DNA from: an uncultured Bacteroidaceae bacterium
GTDB taxonomy: Bacteria; Bacteroidota; Bacteroidia; Bacteroidales; Bacteroidaceae
DNA: 22,228 bases
Assembly (NCBI GenBank): GCA_934394435.1
Contig: CAKRRN010000041.1
Location: forward strand, 1-22,228
Direction of reading: 5' to 3'
Numbering within the stretch: the stretch's first letter is position 1; the number at the start of each line of letters is the position of its first letter. This document shows, in pieces, positions 13,661 to 21,310 of the stretch. Under the pieces are notes generated by a model. That model was not told where the DNA came from. It saw only the letters and a list, made by a program, of their open reading frames with translations, and searched no databases. The position numbers were made by a program, and so were the translations under genes.

Positions 13661-15202
13661 ATGCCAGAAAGTGCACGTACTTACATAGCCATAGATTTGA
13701 AAAGTTTCTTCGCATCAGTGGAATGCGTAGAGAGGGGACTTAATCCTCTTACGACAAACCTCGTGGTTGCGGACATAAGTCGTACGGACAAGACTATCTG
13801 CTTGGCAGTAACTCCGTCGCTTAAAGCATACGGCATAAGTGGAAGGGCGCGACTCTTTGAGGTGAAGCAACGCTTGAGGCAGGTGAACGAAGAGCGAAGG
13901 AAAGGCGCAGGACAGTTTACAGGCAAATCATGGAATGATGTAGAGCTGAAACAAAATCCCAACTGGGATGTTGACTTCATCATTGCACCACCACGTATGG
14001 CTTACTACATTAAGTATAGCACACGTGTATATGCAACCTATCTCAAATACATTGCTCCAGAGGATATCCATGCCTATAGCATTGATGAGGTTTTTATGGA
14101 TGTGACAGCCTATCTGAAAACATATAGGATGACTGCACACGAGTTGGCAATGCTCATGATCCGTGATGTGCTCAACAATACAGGAATAACAGCTACAGCG
14201 GGCATCGGTTCAAACCTTTATCTGGCAAAAGTCGCTATGGATATTGTTGCCAAGCATATTCCTGCGGACAAAGATGGTGTACGGATAGCGGAACTGGATG
14301 AGATGAGTTATAGACAAAAGTTGTGGGATCATCAGCCTTTGACTTCCTTTTGGCGCGTTGGCAACGGTACGGCACGGCAATTGGCTATGTATGGTATTCA
14401 CACCATGGGGGACATTGCGTTGCAGTCTGTGCGCAACGAAGAGTTGCTTTATCATTTGTTTGGGGTAAATGCAGAATTACTTATAGACCATGCTTGGGGA
14501 TGGGAGCCCTGTACCATGCAGGCCATAAAATCCTATAAACCAGAAGTCAATTCTTTATCCAGCGGACAGGTGCTACAATCTCCTTACACATGGAAAAAGG
14601 CCAGGGTAGTCGTACACGAGATGGCTGAGGCTATTGCGCTTGACCTGGTAGACAAGGGGCTGGTAACAGACCAACTGGTACTATACATTGGTTATGATAG
14701 GGAGAATTTGACCGATGCGCATATTCGGGATTGTTATCGGGGTGACATCGTAATGGACCATTATGGCAGGTCTGTACCAAAGCCAGCCCATGGCAGCAGC
14801 AGAATTGAGGGCCCCACGTCCTCCACACGTATCATTTCCCAGGTCGTACTTGATCTGTATGATCAGATAGCAGACCAGAATCTGCTGGTTCGTCGTCTGA
14901 ATCTTACAGCGAATCATGTTGTAGGAGAGTCAGGTGTGGCATCTGAAAGAAAAGAGGCTGTACAACTGGATCTTTTCACAGACTATGAGCAAGAAAGGAG
15001 AAAAGAGCAGCAACTAAGAACAGAACTTGCGCGAGAGAAGACTCTTCAGAAAACGATTCTTGAAATAAAGAAGCGTTTTGGTAAAAACGCCATCTTGAAG
15101 GGACTTAACTTTGATGAAGGGGCAACCGCTATAGAGCGTAACAAACAGATTGGGGGGCATGCGGCAGGACTGTCCTCTGATGATGTGAAGAAAGGGAAAT
15201 AG
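13661..15202 (+). CDS. Y-family DNA polymerase (UmuC/DinB-like)
   Basis: This 513-aa protein is a translesion DNA polymerase of the ImpB/MucB/SamB family. Catalytic carboxylates are D12 in IAIDLKSFFASVEC and D142/E143 in the SIDEVFMD block. The palm/fingers insertion is long (about 75-110), as in Bacteroidota and Firmicutes UvrX-like enzymes. A helix-hairpin-helix-like region follows (227-255), then the little-finger domain. QLDLF (435-439) is a good beta-clamp binding motif. The C-terminal block RFGKNAILKGLNFDEGAT..ERNKQIGGH is typical of the polymerases that travel with YolD-like proteins. One such gene starts 31 bases downstream. No LexA-like box is evident upstream, so damage control is unclear. 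Confidence 0.92.
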   Translation: MPESARTYIAIDLKSFFASVECVERGLNPLTTNLVVADISRTDKTICLAVTPSLKAYGISGRARLFEVKQRLRQVNEERRKGAGQFTGKSWNDVELKQNPNWDVDFIIAPPRMAYYIKYSTRVYATYLKYIAPEDIHAYSIDEVFMDVTAYLKTYRMTAHELAMLMIRDVLNNTGITATAGIGSNLYLAKVAMDIVAKHIPADKDGVRIAELDEMSYRQKLWDHQPLTSFWRVGNGTARQLAMYGIHTMGDIALQSVRNEELLYHLFGVNAELLIDHAWGWEPCTMQAIKSYKPEVNSLSSGQVLQSPYTWKKARVVVHEMAEAIALDLVDKGLVTDQLVLYIGYDRENLTDAHIRDCYRGDIVMDHYGRSVPKPAHGSSRIEGPTSSTRIISQVVLDLYDQIADQNLLVRRLNLTANHVVGESGVASERKEAVQLDLFTDYEQERRKEQQLRTELAREKTLQKTILEIKKRFGKNAILKGLNFDEGATAIERNKQIGGHAAGLSSDDVKKGK

Positions 15203-15233
15203 CATAATGAGAATCATATAGTACTTCTAACAC

Positions 15234-15422
15234 ATGAACAAATACGAAGACATAATTCATCTGGAGCATCACACATCTGACAAACATCCTCGAATGTCTA
15301 TGTACGCGCGTGCCGCACAGTTTTCTTCTTTTGCAGCACTCAATGGTCATAAGGAAGCCTTGCGGAAAACAGCAGAAGACTTCCAATCAGAAGTGGAGAA
15401 TACGGATAAAGAAGAAATATAA
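15234..15422 (+). CDS. YolD-like small protein paired with the Y-family polymerase
   Basis: This 62-aa protein has the YolD-like signature: an N-terminal YEDIIHLEHHTSDKHPRM segment followed by MYARAAQFSSFAALNGH (22-38) and a charged helical end. In many bacteria such proteins are encoded next to Y-family polymerases and are thought to act as accessory subunits in place of UmuD. The 31-base gap after the polymerase and the shared strand support co-expression. The usual family form is 90-110 aa, so this is a short version lacking most of the C-terminal domain. Confidence 0.8.
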   Translation: MNKYEDIIHLEHHTSDKHPRMSMYARAAQFSSFAALNGHKEALRKTAEDFQSEVENTDKEEI

Positions 15423-15457
15423 CGATGCCAAACTCTCGTAGAAAACGAGAAAAACTG

Positions 15458-15465
15458 TAACTTTG
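15458..15465 (+). promoter_or_regulatory. Candidate -7 box of the GH92 promoter
   Basis: TAACTTTG matches TAnnTTTG. No good TTTG lies 19-21 bp upstream; the bases there are TCTC. The start would be near 15472 with a leader of about 85 bases. Confidence 0.5.
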
Positions 15466-15557
15466 TATTTACTTGTCAATAACAATAGTGTCTGAAGCGC
15501 AAGACATACGATGAGTTTAAGATTATACATTGCTTAACGTTACATACTCCAAATCAT

Positions 15558-17807
15558 ATGAAGAGATTTAGAATAACATTACTTGTTGCCACGTTGGCAT
15601 CTTCTCTGGCAGTATTTGCATCGGCTCGGGAATATGTAGATTATGTTAACCCGTACATAGGAAACATAAGTCATTTGCTGGTTCCTACATTTGCCACAGT
15701 ACAACTTCCAAACAGCCTTATGCGTATTTATCCAACCCGTGGAGATTACACCACAGAACGTTTGGAAGGTTTGCCTATCGTGGTAACCAATCACAGAGAG
15801 CGTTCGGCTTTTAGAATCAGTGTGACACAAGGAACAGAGCTGAAACCCATCATAAGCACAAACTGGGATCAAGAGCGCATAACACCTTACTCTTATTACG
15901 TGGAGATTGCAGACAATACCATTGATGTCAGTCTGGGTGTTTCTCACCAGAGTGCCATTTATGATTTTGAGTTTCAAGATCCTAATAAGTCAGCCACAGT
16001 AATCCTATACTCTGACAATGGAGCACTTAATGTGCAAGGCAATCATGCGGATGGCTATCAGCAGTTGAGTGCCAACATGCGCATCTATATAAGTGGTGAT
16101 TTTTCTGTGAAGCCTATTGAGAGTGGTGTGCTTCGTGAAGGAGCTATTCAAGTAGGTCAAGGCAGGGCAGAGGGAAGACAGGCATGTGTGGCATACAAAT
16201 TCCCTGCAGGAACCCGAAAGGTTAGCTTCAGATATGGTATCTCATTGATTGGAGAGACGCAAGCCATGCGAAACGTCAACCGTGAGCAGAGAGGATTCAA
16301 CCGAAAGGCTGTGGAAGCCAAAGGACGTAAGATATGGAACGAGACTTTAGGACACATCAAGGTGAAGGGCGGTACGGAAGACCAGAAAACAGTCTTCTAT
16401 ACATCCTATTATCGTACATTCGAACGCCCCGTTTGCCTAAGTGAGGAGGGGCGGTATTTTAGCGCTTTTGATGGAAAGGTGCATTATGATGATGGTGTGC
16501 CCTTTTACACAGACGATTGGATTTGGGATACCTATCGTGCCGCACATCCTCTGCGTGCTTTAGTGTTCCCTACGGAGGAGGAGAATATCATTGAGTCTTA
16601 TCTACGTATGGCAGAGCAGATGGGGACCAAATGGATGCCCACTTTCCCGGAAATGACTGGAGACACGCGTCGCATGAACTCTAACCATGGGGTGGCAATG
16701 GTTGCTGATGCTCTTTATAAAGGACTAAAAGTAGATGCTGACCGTGCGTTTGAGTATTGTCGTAAGGGAATTGAGGAGAAGACGCTTGCTCCCTGGTGCG
16801 GTAAGCCTGCTGGCTGGATTGATGCCTTCTATAAGGAGCATGGCTACATACCCGCTCTGCATGAGGGAGAGGAGGAGACTGACCCCAATGTGCATGGTTT
16901 CGAGAAGCGTCAGCCTGTGGCTGTTACATTGGGCACCTCTTATGATGAATGGTGCCTTTCGCGCATCGCACAATGGCGTGGTGACCAGGATAATCAGCAG
17001 AAATATTTACGGTTGAGTTACAACTATAGAAACGTATGGAATCCAAATACTAAGTTCTTCCATCCAAAAGACAAGGATGGGCAGTTCCTTCCTAACTTTG
17101 ACTATCGCTTTGGAGGTGGACTCTCAGCACGTAATGCATACGATGAGAACAATGGTTGGACTTACCGCTGGGACGTGCAGCATAATTTTGCCGACTTGGT
17201 GAAGTTGATGGGAGGCCCTGAGCAACTGGTGAAGAATCTTGACCAGACCTTTGCTCAAGGTATGGGTAAGGGAAAAAGAGAGTTCTATTATCAGCTCCCC
17301 GATCAGACAGGCAACATAGGTCAGTTCACGATGGCAAACGAGCCCTCGCTCCATATACCTTATATATATAACTATGCTGGTGCTCCCTGGAAGACACAGA
17401 AACGCATACGTCAGTGTCTCAAGACATGGTTCCGCAACGATGTGATGGGAGTTCCTGGAGATGAGGATGGCGGTGGCCTCACATCATTTGTCGTATTTTC
17501 ATCCATGGGATTCTATCCTGTGACACCAGGTTTCCCCATTTACAATATCGGCAGTCCGCTCTTTACGGATGTTCAACTGACACTTCCAGACGGAAAGACT
17601 TTCCGCATTGTGGCTAAAGGATGTAGTGACACCAACAAGTATATCCAGAGTGCGAAATTGAATGGAAAGCCTTTGGACAAACCTTGGTTCAGTCATGATG
17701 ACCTCAAGAAGGGTGGTACACTTGTGCTCGAGATGGGCTCTCGTCCCAACAAGAGCTGGGGGGCTGCTGCCGACAGTGTGCCTCCCTCGGCAGATGCAAT
17801 TCAGTAA
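15558..17807 (+). CDS. Secreted GH92-family glycosidase (alpha-mannosidase-like)
   Basis: This 749-aa protein has a signal peptide (1-23, ending ASA before REY) and two-domain GH92 architecture. GH92 enzymes are calcium-dependent inverting exo-alpha-mannosidases. Signatures include VNPYIGN (30-36), FYTSYYRTFERP, TDDWIWDTYRAAHPL, EMTGDTRRMNSNHG, NEPSLHIPYIYNYAGAPWKT and GFYPVTPGFPIYNIGSP. The general-acid glutamate expected in the NEDCGQMSAW block corresponds to E636 in GDEDGGGLTSF. That block and the N-terminal NISHLLVPTFATVQLPNS segment differ from the classical GH92 pattern GTGGHGHTYPGATVPFG, so the substrate may not be a simple alpha-1,2-mannoside. The gene stands alone, with no SusC/D pair or regulator nearby. 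A terminator follows. Confidence 0.9.
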   Translation: MKRFRITLLVATLASSLAVFASAREYVDYVNPYIGNISHLLVPTFATVQLPNSLMRIYPTRGDYTTERLEGLPIVVTNHRERSAFRISVTQGTELKPIISTNWDQERITPYSYYVEIADNTIDVSLGVSHQSAIYDFEFQDPNKSATVILYSDNGALNVQGNHADGYQQLSANMRIYISGDFSVKPIESGVLREGAIQVGQGRAEGRQACVAYKFPAGTRKVSFRYGISLIGETQAMRNVNREQRGFNRKAVEAKGRKIWNETLGHIKVKGGTEDQKTVFYTSYYRTFERPVCLSEEGRYFSAFDGKVHYDDGVPFYTDDWIWDTYRAAHPLRALVFPTEEENIIESYLRMAEQMGTKWMPTFPEMTGDTRRMNSNHGVAMVADALYKGLKVDADRAFEYCRKGIEEKTLAPWCGKPAGWIDAFYKEHGYIPALHEGEEETDPNVHGFEKRQPVAVTLGTSYDEWCLSRIAQWRGDQDNQQKYLRLSYNYRNVWNPNTKFFHPKDKDGQFLPNFDYRFGGGLSARNAYDENNGWTYRWDVQHNFADLVKLMGGPEQLVKNLDQTFAQGMGKGKREFYYQLPDQTGNIGQFTMANEPSLHIPYIYNYAGAPWKTQKRIRQCLKTWFRNDVMGVPGDEDGGGLTSFVVFSSMGFYPVTPGFPIYNIGSPLFTDVQLTLPDGKTFRIVAKGCSDTNKYIQSAKLNGKPLDKPWFSHDDLKKGGTLVLEMGSRPNKSWGAAADSVPPSADAIQ

Positions 17808-17825
17808 ATATTGGCATACAGAAAG

Positions 17826-17880
17826 AGAGTCACGCCCGTCTTCTTTTTAGGCAGGTGTGACTCTTCTGTTTCTGTACAAT
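17826..17880 (+). terminator. Intrinsic terminator after GH92
   Basis: An 11-bp stem with one G-U pair (AGAGTCACGCC at 17826-17836 with GGTGTGACTCT at 17854-17864) is followed by TCTGTTTCTGT. It lies 19 bases after the stop. Confidence 0.7.
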
Positions 17881-17899
17881 CTCTTGATAAATATTATAT

Positions 17900-17998
17900 T
17901 AAACCCCAATCGGTCATTAGATGCTGATAGGGATTGGTAAGAACTATCCATCAGCAGGAATGGATTTTTTGTTTCGGTCTAATGACCGATTTGGGTTA
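17900..17998. repeat. Long imperfect palindrome with nested hairpin
   Basis: Outer arms of about 20 bp (AACCCCAATCGGTCATTAGA at 17902-17921 with TCTAATGACCGATTTGGGTT at 17978-17997) pair with a single G-U mismatch. Inside them TGCTGAT (17922-17928) pairs with ATCAGCA (17950-17956), giving a two-level stem-loop of about 100 bases. A related half-arm (AACCTCAAATTGGTCATTAG) occurs at 21175-21194. The shape suits a small non-autonomous repeat element or a large RNA hairpin between convergent genes. Confidence 0.8.
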
Positions 17999-18112
17999 AA
18001 TACGTAAGAGCTATCCTCTGAGGAACGACTTTTTCCCCTATAGCTAATTTCAGATTATTTCTCTCAAAGTATGTAGTATATCCGTGGTCGAGACTGAGAA
18101 TAACTTGACGAC

Positions 18113-18144
18113 AAAGGGCGCACCACATTTGTGGTACGCCCTTT
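18113..18144 (-). terminator. Intrinsic terminator after fucO
   Basis: The 15-bp arms (18113-18127 with 18130-18144) contain one mismatch and a very short loop. Read on the minus strand the hairpin begins AAAGGGCGTACC and is followed by GTCGTC. It also has a T-rich flank on the plus strand (TTTTCCTTGTT), so it may work in both directions. Confidence 0.7.
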
Positions 18145-18172
18145 TCCTTGTTATCTGCTGTGGAGATGTTTC

Positions 18173-19327
18173 TTAGAGCACCTTCTTGTATAGTTCTACA
18201 ATGTCTTGACGACTGACAAGGCGAGGGTTGCCTGGTGTACATACGTCCTCGATAGCTTGGTCTGCCAGCGCATCAATATCTTTCTCTGTAATACCCAGGT
18301 CAGAAAGATGCTGGGGAATGCCAACCTCAATAGCCAGCGCACGTACAGCGTCGCAGGCGGCCTGTGCAGCCTCTGCCTTTGTCATACCCTCCTTATAGGC
18401 ATCCATAGCCTTGGCTATCTCCACATATTTGTCGATGCACACAGGCTTGTTGTACTCCATGATGGTGGGCAGCAACAGAGCGTTAGCTACTCCGTGGGGG
18501 ATATCAAACAGAGATCCCATAGGATGTGCCATGCCGTGCACCACACCCAATCCTACATTAGAGAATGCCATGCCAGCCACATACTGTGCTAATGCCATGC
18601 CACTTCTGCCTGTGGGATTCTTGGGGTCATACACAGCCTGACGCAGGTATTTGTTGATTAGTCGTATAGCCTCAATCTCAAACATGTCTGACAGTTCCCA
18701 CGCAGCCTTTGTGATGTAACCTTCAATGGCATGAGTGAGTGCGTCCATACCTGTGGCAGCAGTAGTACCCTTGGGCAGGCTGTACATCAACTCTGCATCA
18801 ATAATGGCACAGCATGGTATGTCGTTGGGATCCACACACACCATCTTTTTCTGCTTCTCTTCGTCAATGATTACATAGTTGATGGTTGTTTCAGCAGCAG
18901 TTCCTGCTGTTGTGGGAAGGGCAATGATGGGTATAGTCTTCTGTTTGGTGGGAGCGCATCCCTCAAGACTAACCACATCAGCAAACTCTGGGTTATTGGT
19001 AACGATTCCTATGCCTTTAGCTGTATCCATGCTTGATCCACCACCAATGGCAACAATGAAATCTGCTCCAGAAGCGGCAAAAGCAGCCACACCTTGTTTT
19101 ACGTTAGTCACAGTAGGATTGGGCTTCACCTCGCTATAAACCTCATAGGGTATTCCTGCTTCTTCCAGCACATCAGTCACCATCTTGGCAACGCCAAACT
19201 TCACAAGTCCCTTGTCGGTAACCACGAGAGCCTTCTTGAATCCAAGGCGATTCGCTACCTCAGGCAGTTGCTTGCGTGCACCAGGACCAAAATACGATAC
19301 TTCATTCAGAATAAATCGATTTACCAT
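18173..19327 (-). CDS. fucO: Lactaldehyde reductase (L-1,2-propanediol oxidoreductase)
   Basis: This 384-aa protein is a group III iron-dependent alcohol dehydrogenase, closest by eye to E. coli FucO over its full length (NRFILNEVSYFGPGA, NNPEFADVVSLEG, FSNVGLGVVHGMAHPMG). It reduces L-lactaldehyde from fucose or rhamnose breakdown to propanediol using NADH. The nucleotide-binding loop is AIGGGSSMDTAKG (93-105). Iron ligands are D195, H199, H264 and H278, and H268 matches the conserved active-site histidine. The C-terminal CTPGNPR is also family-typical. No fucose or rhamnose genes adjoin it, so its physiological substrate could be another small aldehyde. Confidence 0.92.
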   Translation of the reverse strand: MVNRFILNEVSYFGPGARKQLPEVANRLGFKKALVVTDKGLVKFGVAKMVTDVLEEAGIPYEVYSEVKPNPTVTNVKQGVAAFAASGADFIVAIGGGSSMDTAKGIGIVTNNPEFADVVSLEGCAPTKQKTIPIIALPTTAGTAAETTINYVIIDEEKQKKMVCVDPNDIPCCAIIDAELMYSLPKGTTAATGMDALTHAIEGYITKAAWELSDMFEIEAIRLINKYLRQAVYDPKNPTGRSGMALAQYVAGMAFSNVGLGVVHGMAHPMGSLFDIPHGVANALLLPTIMEYNKPVCIDKYVEIAKAMDAYKEGMTKAEAAQAACDAVRALAIEVGIPQHLSDLGITEKDIDALADQAIEDVCTPGNPRLVSRQDIVELYKKVL

Positions 19328-19403
19328 AATTACATTAGTTTTGATGTTGTTTTATGTAGATTGTTGCCACCGCTTTTGGCGACATTTTACCTTATTTCTT
19401 CCA

Positions 19404-19411
19404 CAAATTTA
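19404..19411 (-). promoter_or_regulatory. Candidate -7 box of the fucO promoter
   Basis: On the minus strand TAAATTTG matches TAnnTTTG. The -33 region is A-rich without TTTG. The leader to the ATG at 19327 would be about 70 bases. Confidence 0.5.
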
Positions 19412-19525
19412 CTCTTTTTCTTCCGTTCTTGAGTTTGTTTACGCTGATTATTTGTCGTATTTGCTCACATTCTGTATCAAATGCAGCCCCACAAACTATG
19501 GATGACTTAAAAATATGCTCGTCAA

Positions 19526-19557
19526 TTTCATTTTATGAGATTTATTGACTAATTTTG
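19526..19557 (+). promoter_or_regulatory. Promoter of the TPR-ribH operon
   Basis: TAATTTTG at 19550-19557 matches TAnnTTTG. A weaker TTTC at 19526-19529 lies 20 bp upstream in the -33 position. The ATG at 19601 is about 43 bases downstream. Confidence 0.65.
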
Positions 19558-19600
19558 CATCGCTTTGAATGTGTGAATAAACAAAAACAAAGATATAAGT

Positions 19601-20275
19601 ATGTCAAAAAAGAACATCAAGGTTGAGTCTAACGAATTTGACGAGACCATTGCAGCCTCCACTTCATTTGTGGAGAAAAACATCAAGCCTCTTGGATATG
19701 GTATTGGTGCCATTTTGGTTATTGTGATTGGCTTCCTGCTGGTTCATCAGTTTGTCATTGTACCAAGAAATCACAAGGCCGATGAGGCTTTGTTCGAGGC
19801 ACAGCAGCAGTTTATGAACGGCAATTATGAGAAGGCTCTCAACGGTGAAAACGGTCAGATGGGCTTTCTCGCTGTGGCTAATCAGTATGGAAGCACCAAG
19901 GCTGGTAATCTGGCAACTCTGTATGCAGCCATGTGCTATGCGCAGACAGAGAAATACCAAGAAGCCGTAAACATGCTTGAGGACTATGATGACTGCGGTG
20001 ATGAAATGGTAAGCCCTTCTGCTATTGGCTTGTTGGGTAACTGCTATGCAGAGTTGGGTCAGAACGAAAAGGCTGTAAAGCTTTTGCTGAAGGCAGCAGA
20101 CAAGGCTGACAACAACACTCTGAGTCCTATGTATTTGGTTCAGGCAGGACAAATCTACGAGGCTTTGGGACAGAATGACAAAGCACTCGAATGCTACGAG
20201 AAGGTGAAGGACAACTATAAGCAGAGTGTCCAGTACACCGAGATAGACAAGTATATTGAGCACGTTAGCAAGTAA
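19601..20275 (+). CDS. Membrane-anchored tetratricopeptide-repeat protein
   Basis: This 224-aa protein has a soluble N-terminal 30 residues, one membrane span (about 32-52, GYGIGAILVIVIGFLLVHQF), and a TPR domain on the far side. TPR-like helices are visible around 60-90, 103-127 (LATLYAAMCYAQTEKYQEAV), 141-170 (AIGLLGNCYAELGQNEKAV) and 176-205 (YLVQAGQIYEALGQNDKAL). The overall plan is like YfgM of proteobacteria, a periplasmic TPR protein anchored at the inner membrane and linked to chaperones or BamB. Sequence identity to YfgM is not obvious. It precedes ribH by 11 bases, so the two are likely co-transcribed. The function is unproven. Confidence 0.85.
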   Translation: MSKKNIKVESNEFDETIAASTSFVEKNIKPLGYGIGAILVIVIGFLLVHQFVIVPRNHKADEALFEAQQQFMNGNYEKALNGENGQMGFLAVANQYGSTKAGNLATLYAAMCYAQTEKYQEAVNMLEDYDDCGDEMVSPSAIGLLGNCYAELGQNEKAVKLLLKAADKADNNTLSPMYLVQAGQIYEALGQNDKALECYEKVKDNYKQSVQYTEIDKYIEHVSK

Positions 20276-20286
20276 GCTTAGCACAT

Positions 20287-20781
20287 ATGTCAAGCAAGCT
20301 ACATAATCTCTCCGACTACGATTTCAATTCTGTACCTAATGGAAATGGTATGCGCATAGGAATTGTAGTTAGCGAATGGAACGACAAGATCACGGGGGCT
20401 CTCTTGCAGGGGGCTTGTGACACTCTTTTGAAACATGGGGTGGCAGAAGATGATATTTTGGTACAAACTGTACCAGGAAGTTTTGAACTCGTTTTCGGTT
20501 CTGCCCAGTTTGTCAAGAGTGGTCAGGTAGATGCTGTGATAGCTATAGGCTGTGTCATCAGAGGTGACACTCCACATTTTGATTACATATGTCAAGGTGC
20601 GACCGAGGGACTGGCATCGCTAAACGCACAACATGATGTTCCTGTCATCTATGGTCTGCTTACCTGCAACACCATGGAGCAAGCGGAAGACCGCTGTGGT
20701 GGAATGCTCGGTAACAAAGGTGACGAATGTGCCGTGACTGCACTTAAAATGATTGCTTATCGCAGAAACTTTGTGAAATAA
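20287..20781 (+). CDS. ribH: 6,7-dimethyl-8-ribityllumazine synthase
   Basis: This 164-aa protein condenses 5-amino-6-ribitylaminouracil with 3,4-dihydroxy-2-butanone 4-phosphate, the step before riboflavin synthase. Signatures are SEWND (29-33, with the aromatic W31 near the substrate), VPGSFELVFGSA (62-73), AIGCVIRGDTPHFDYIC (86-102, with catalytic H97) and VIYGLLTCNTMEQAEDR. Length matches the pentameric or icosahedral family. No FMN riboswitch is visible upstream, and the gene is driven from the promoter ahead of the TPR gene. A terminator follows. Confidence 0.97.
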   Translation: MSSKLHNLSDYDFNSVPNGNGMRIGIVVSEWNDKITGALLQGACDTLLKHGVAEDDILVQTVPGSFELVFGSAQFVKSGQVDAVIAIGCVIRGDTPHFDYICQGATEGLASLNAQHDVPVIYGLLTCNTMEQAEDRCGGMLGNKGDECAVTALKMIAYRRNFVK

Positions 20782-20825
20782 AGATTCAAAATCTTTTATA
20801 TTTACAAAAAGCATAGAAATAATGG

Positions 20826-20866
20826 TGGCAAGAGTTTTCGCAAGAGACTCTTGCCATTTTCTTTGT
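20826..20866 (+). terminator. Intrinsic terminator after ribH
   Basis: A perfect 10-bp stem (TGGCAAGAGT 20826-20835 with ACTCTTGCCA 20847-20856) is followed by TTTTCTTTGTCT. It lies 44 bases after the ribH stop. Confidence 0.85.
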
Positions 20867-20958
20867 CTGACGAGTATCTGAGAAAATGTGTGGGGGGGGA
20901 CAGGTTGATAAAGAAAACCGTTTTTGTGTCTCAGTAAAAATTTAGTGGGGATAAACTT

Positions 20959-20978
20959 GCTCACCCGATAAACCTCTT
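20959..20978 (+). repeat. CACCCGATAAACC motif, copy 1
   Basis: GCTCACCCGATAAACCTCTT recurs as GCTCACTCGATAACCTC at 21164-21180. It also recurs in reverse orientation as GGTTTATCGGGTGAACC at 22106-22122, so the three copies frame the KilA-N remnant. Confidence 0.7.
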
Positions 20979-20984
20979 AACATA

Positions 20985-21094
20985 GAGTCCTAAGATACTT
21001 CGCCATGTATCCTAAGATACTTTGTCATGTATCCTAAGATACTTTGCCAAGTATCCTAAGATACTTTGCCAAGTAATATAGGATACTTTACTGT
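20985..21094. repeat. Tandem array of a 22-bp stem-loop unit, about five copies
   Basis: Units start at 20985, 21007, 21029, 21051 and 21073 with an exact 22-bp period. The third and fourth are identical; the first and especially the fifth are degenerate. The core AAGTATCCTAAGATACTT is a hairpin with 7-bp arms and a CTAA loop. The array has no spacers, so it is not CRISPR. It lies between ribH and a broken KilA-N gene. Confidence 0.92.
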
Positions 21095-21237
21095 TCAGCC
21101 TTTGAGCGAACGGTGGAGGAATACAGATTACCTCTTGATATTTCCTGAGAGAAGTCCAAAAGGGCTCACTCGATAACCTCAAATTGGTCATTAGGAAATT
21201 TTACTCTCTTTTTATAAAAATGTTTTGCTAACACGAT

Positions 21238-21276
21238 TGCTTACATTTATCACAAAGTGCTTACATGGATCACAAA
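21238..21276. repeat. Short direct repeat, two copies
   Basis: TGCTTACATTTATCACAAA (21238-21256) is followed by TGCTTACATGGATCACAAA (21258-21276). The copies are 20 bp apart with two differences. The role is unknown. Confidence 0.7.
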
Positions 21277-21310
21277 ATCCATAATGTCAACCGCCAAAGC
21301 GGCTATTTTG

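Larger units (their letters stand above)
17808..18172. other. 365-bp convergent intergenic region
   Basis: No gene is supported here. It contains the GH92 terminator, a long palindrome (17900-17998) and the fucO-side terminator (18113-18144). I see nothing recognisable in 18001-18110. Confidence 0.6.
20782..21310. other. 529-bp repeat-rich non-coding region
   Basis: No gene is supported here. The region holds the ribH terminator, a G8 run (20892-20899), two copies of a CTCAC[CT]CGATA motif (20960 and 21165), the 22-bp tandem array, a half-arm related to the 17900 palindrome (21175-21194) and a 20-bp-period direct repeat (21238-21276). Confidence 0.6.

Noticed and set aside
19558..20286. FMN riboswitch for the ribH operon
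   Set aside because: The leader before the TPR gene is only about 40 bases and the gap before ribH is 11 bases; neither can hold an FMN aptamer.
20892..20899. G8 tract as a phase-variation switch
   Set aside because: It lies behind a terminator and is not in a coding region or between promoter boxes.
20985..21094. Possible CRISPR array
   Set aside because: The repeats are directly adjacent with no spacers, and no cas genes are present.
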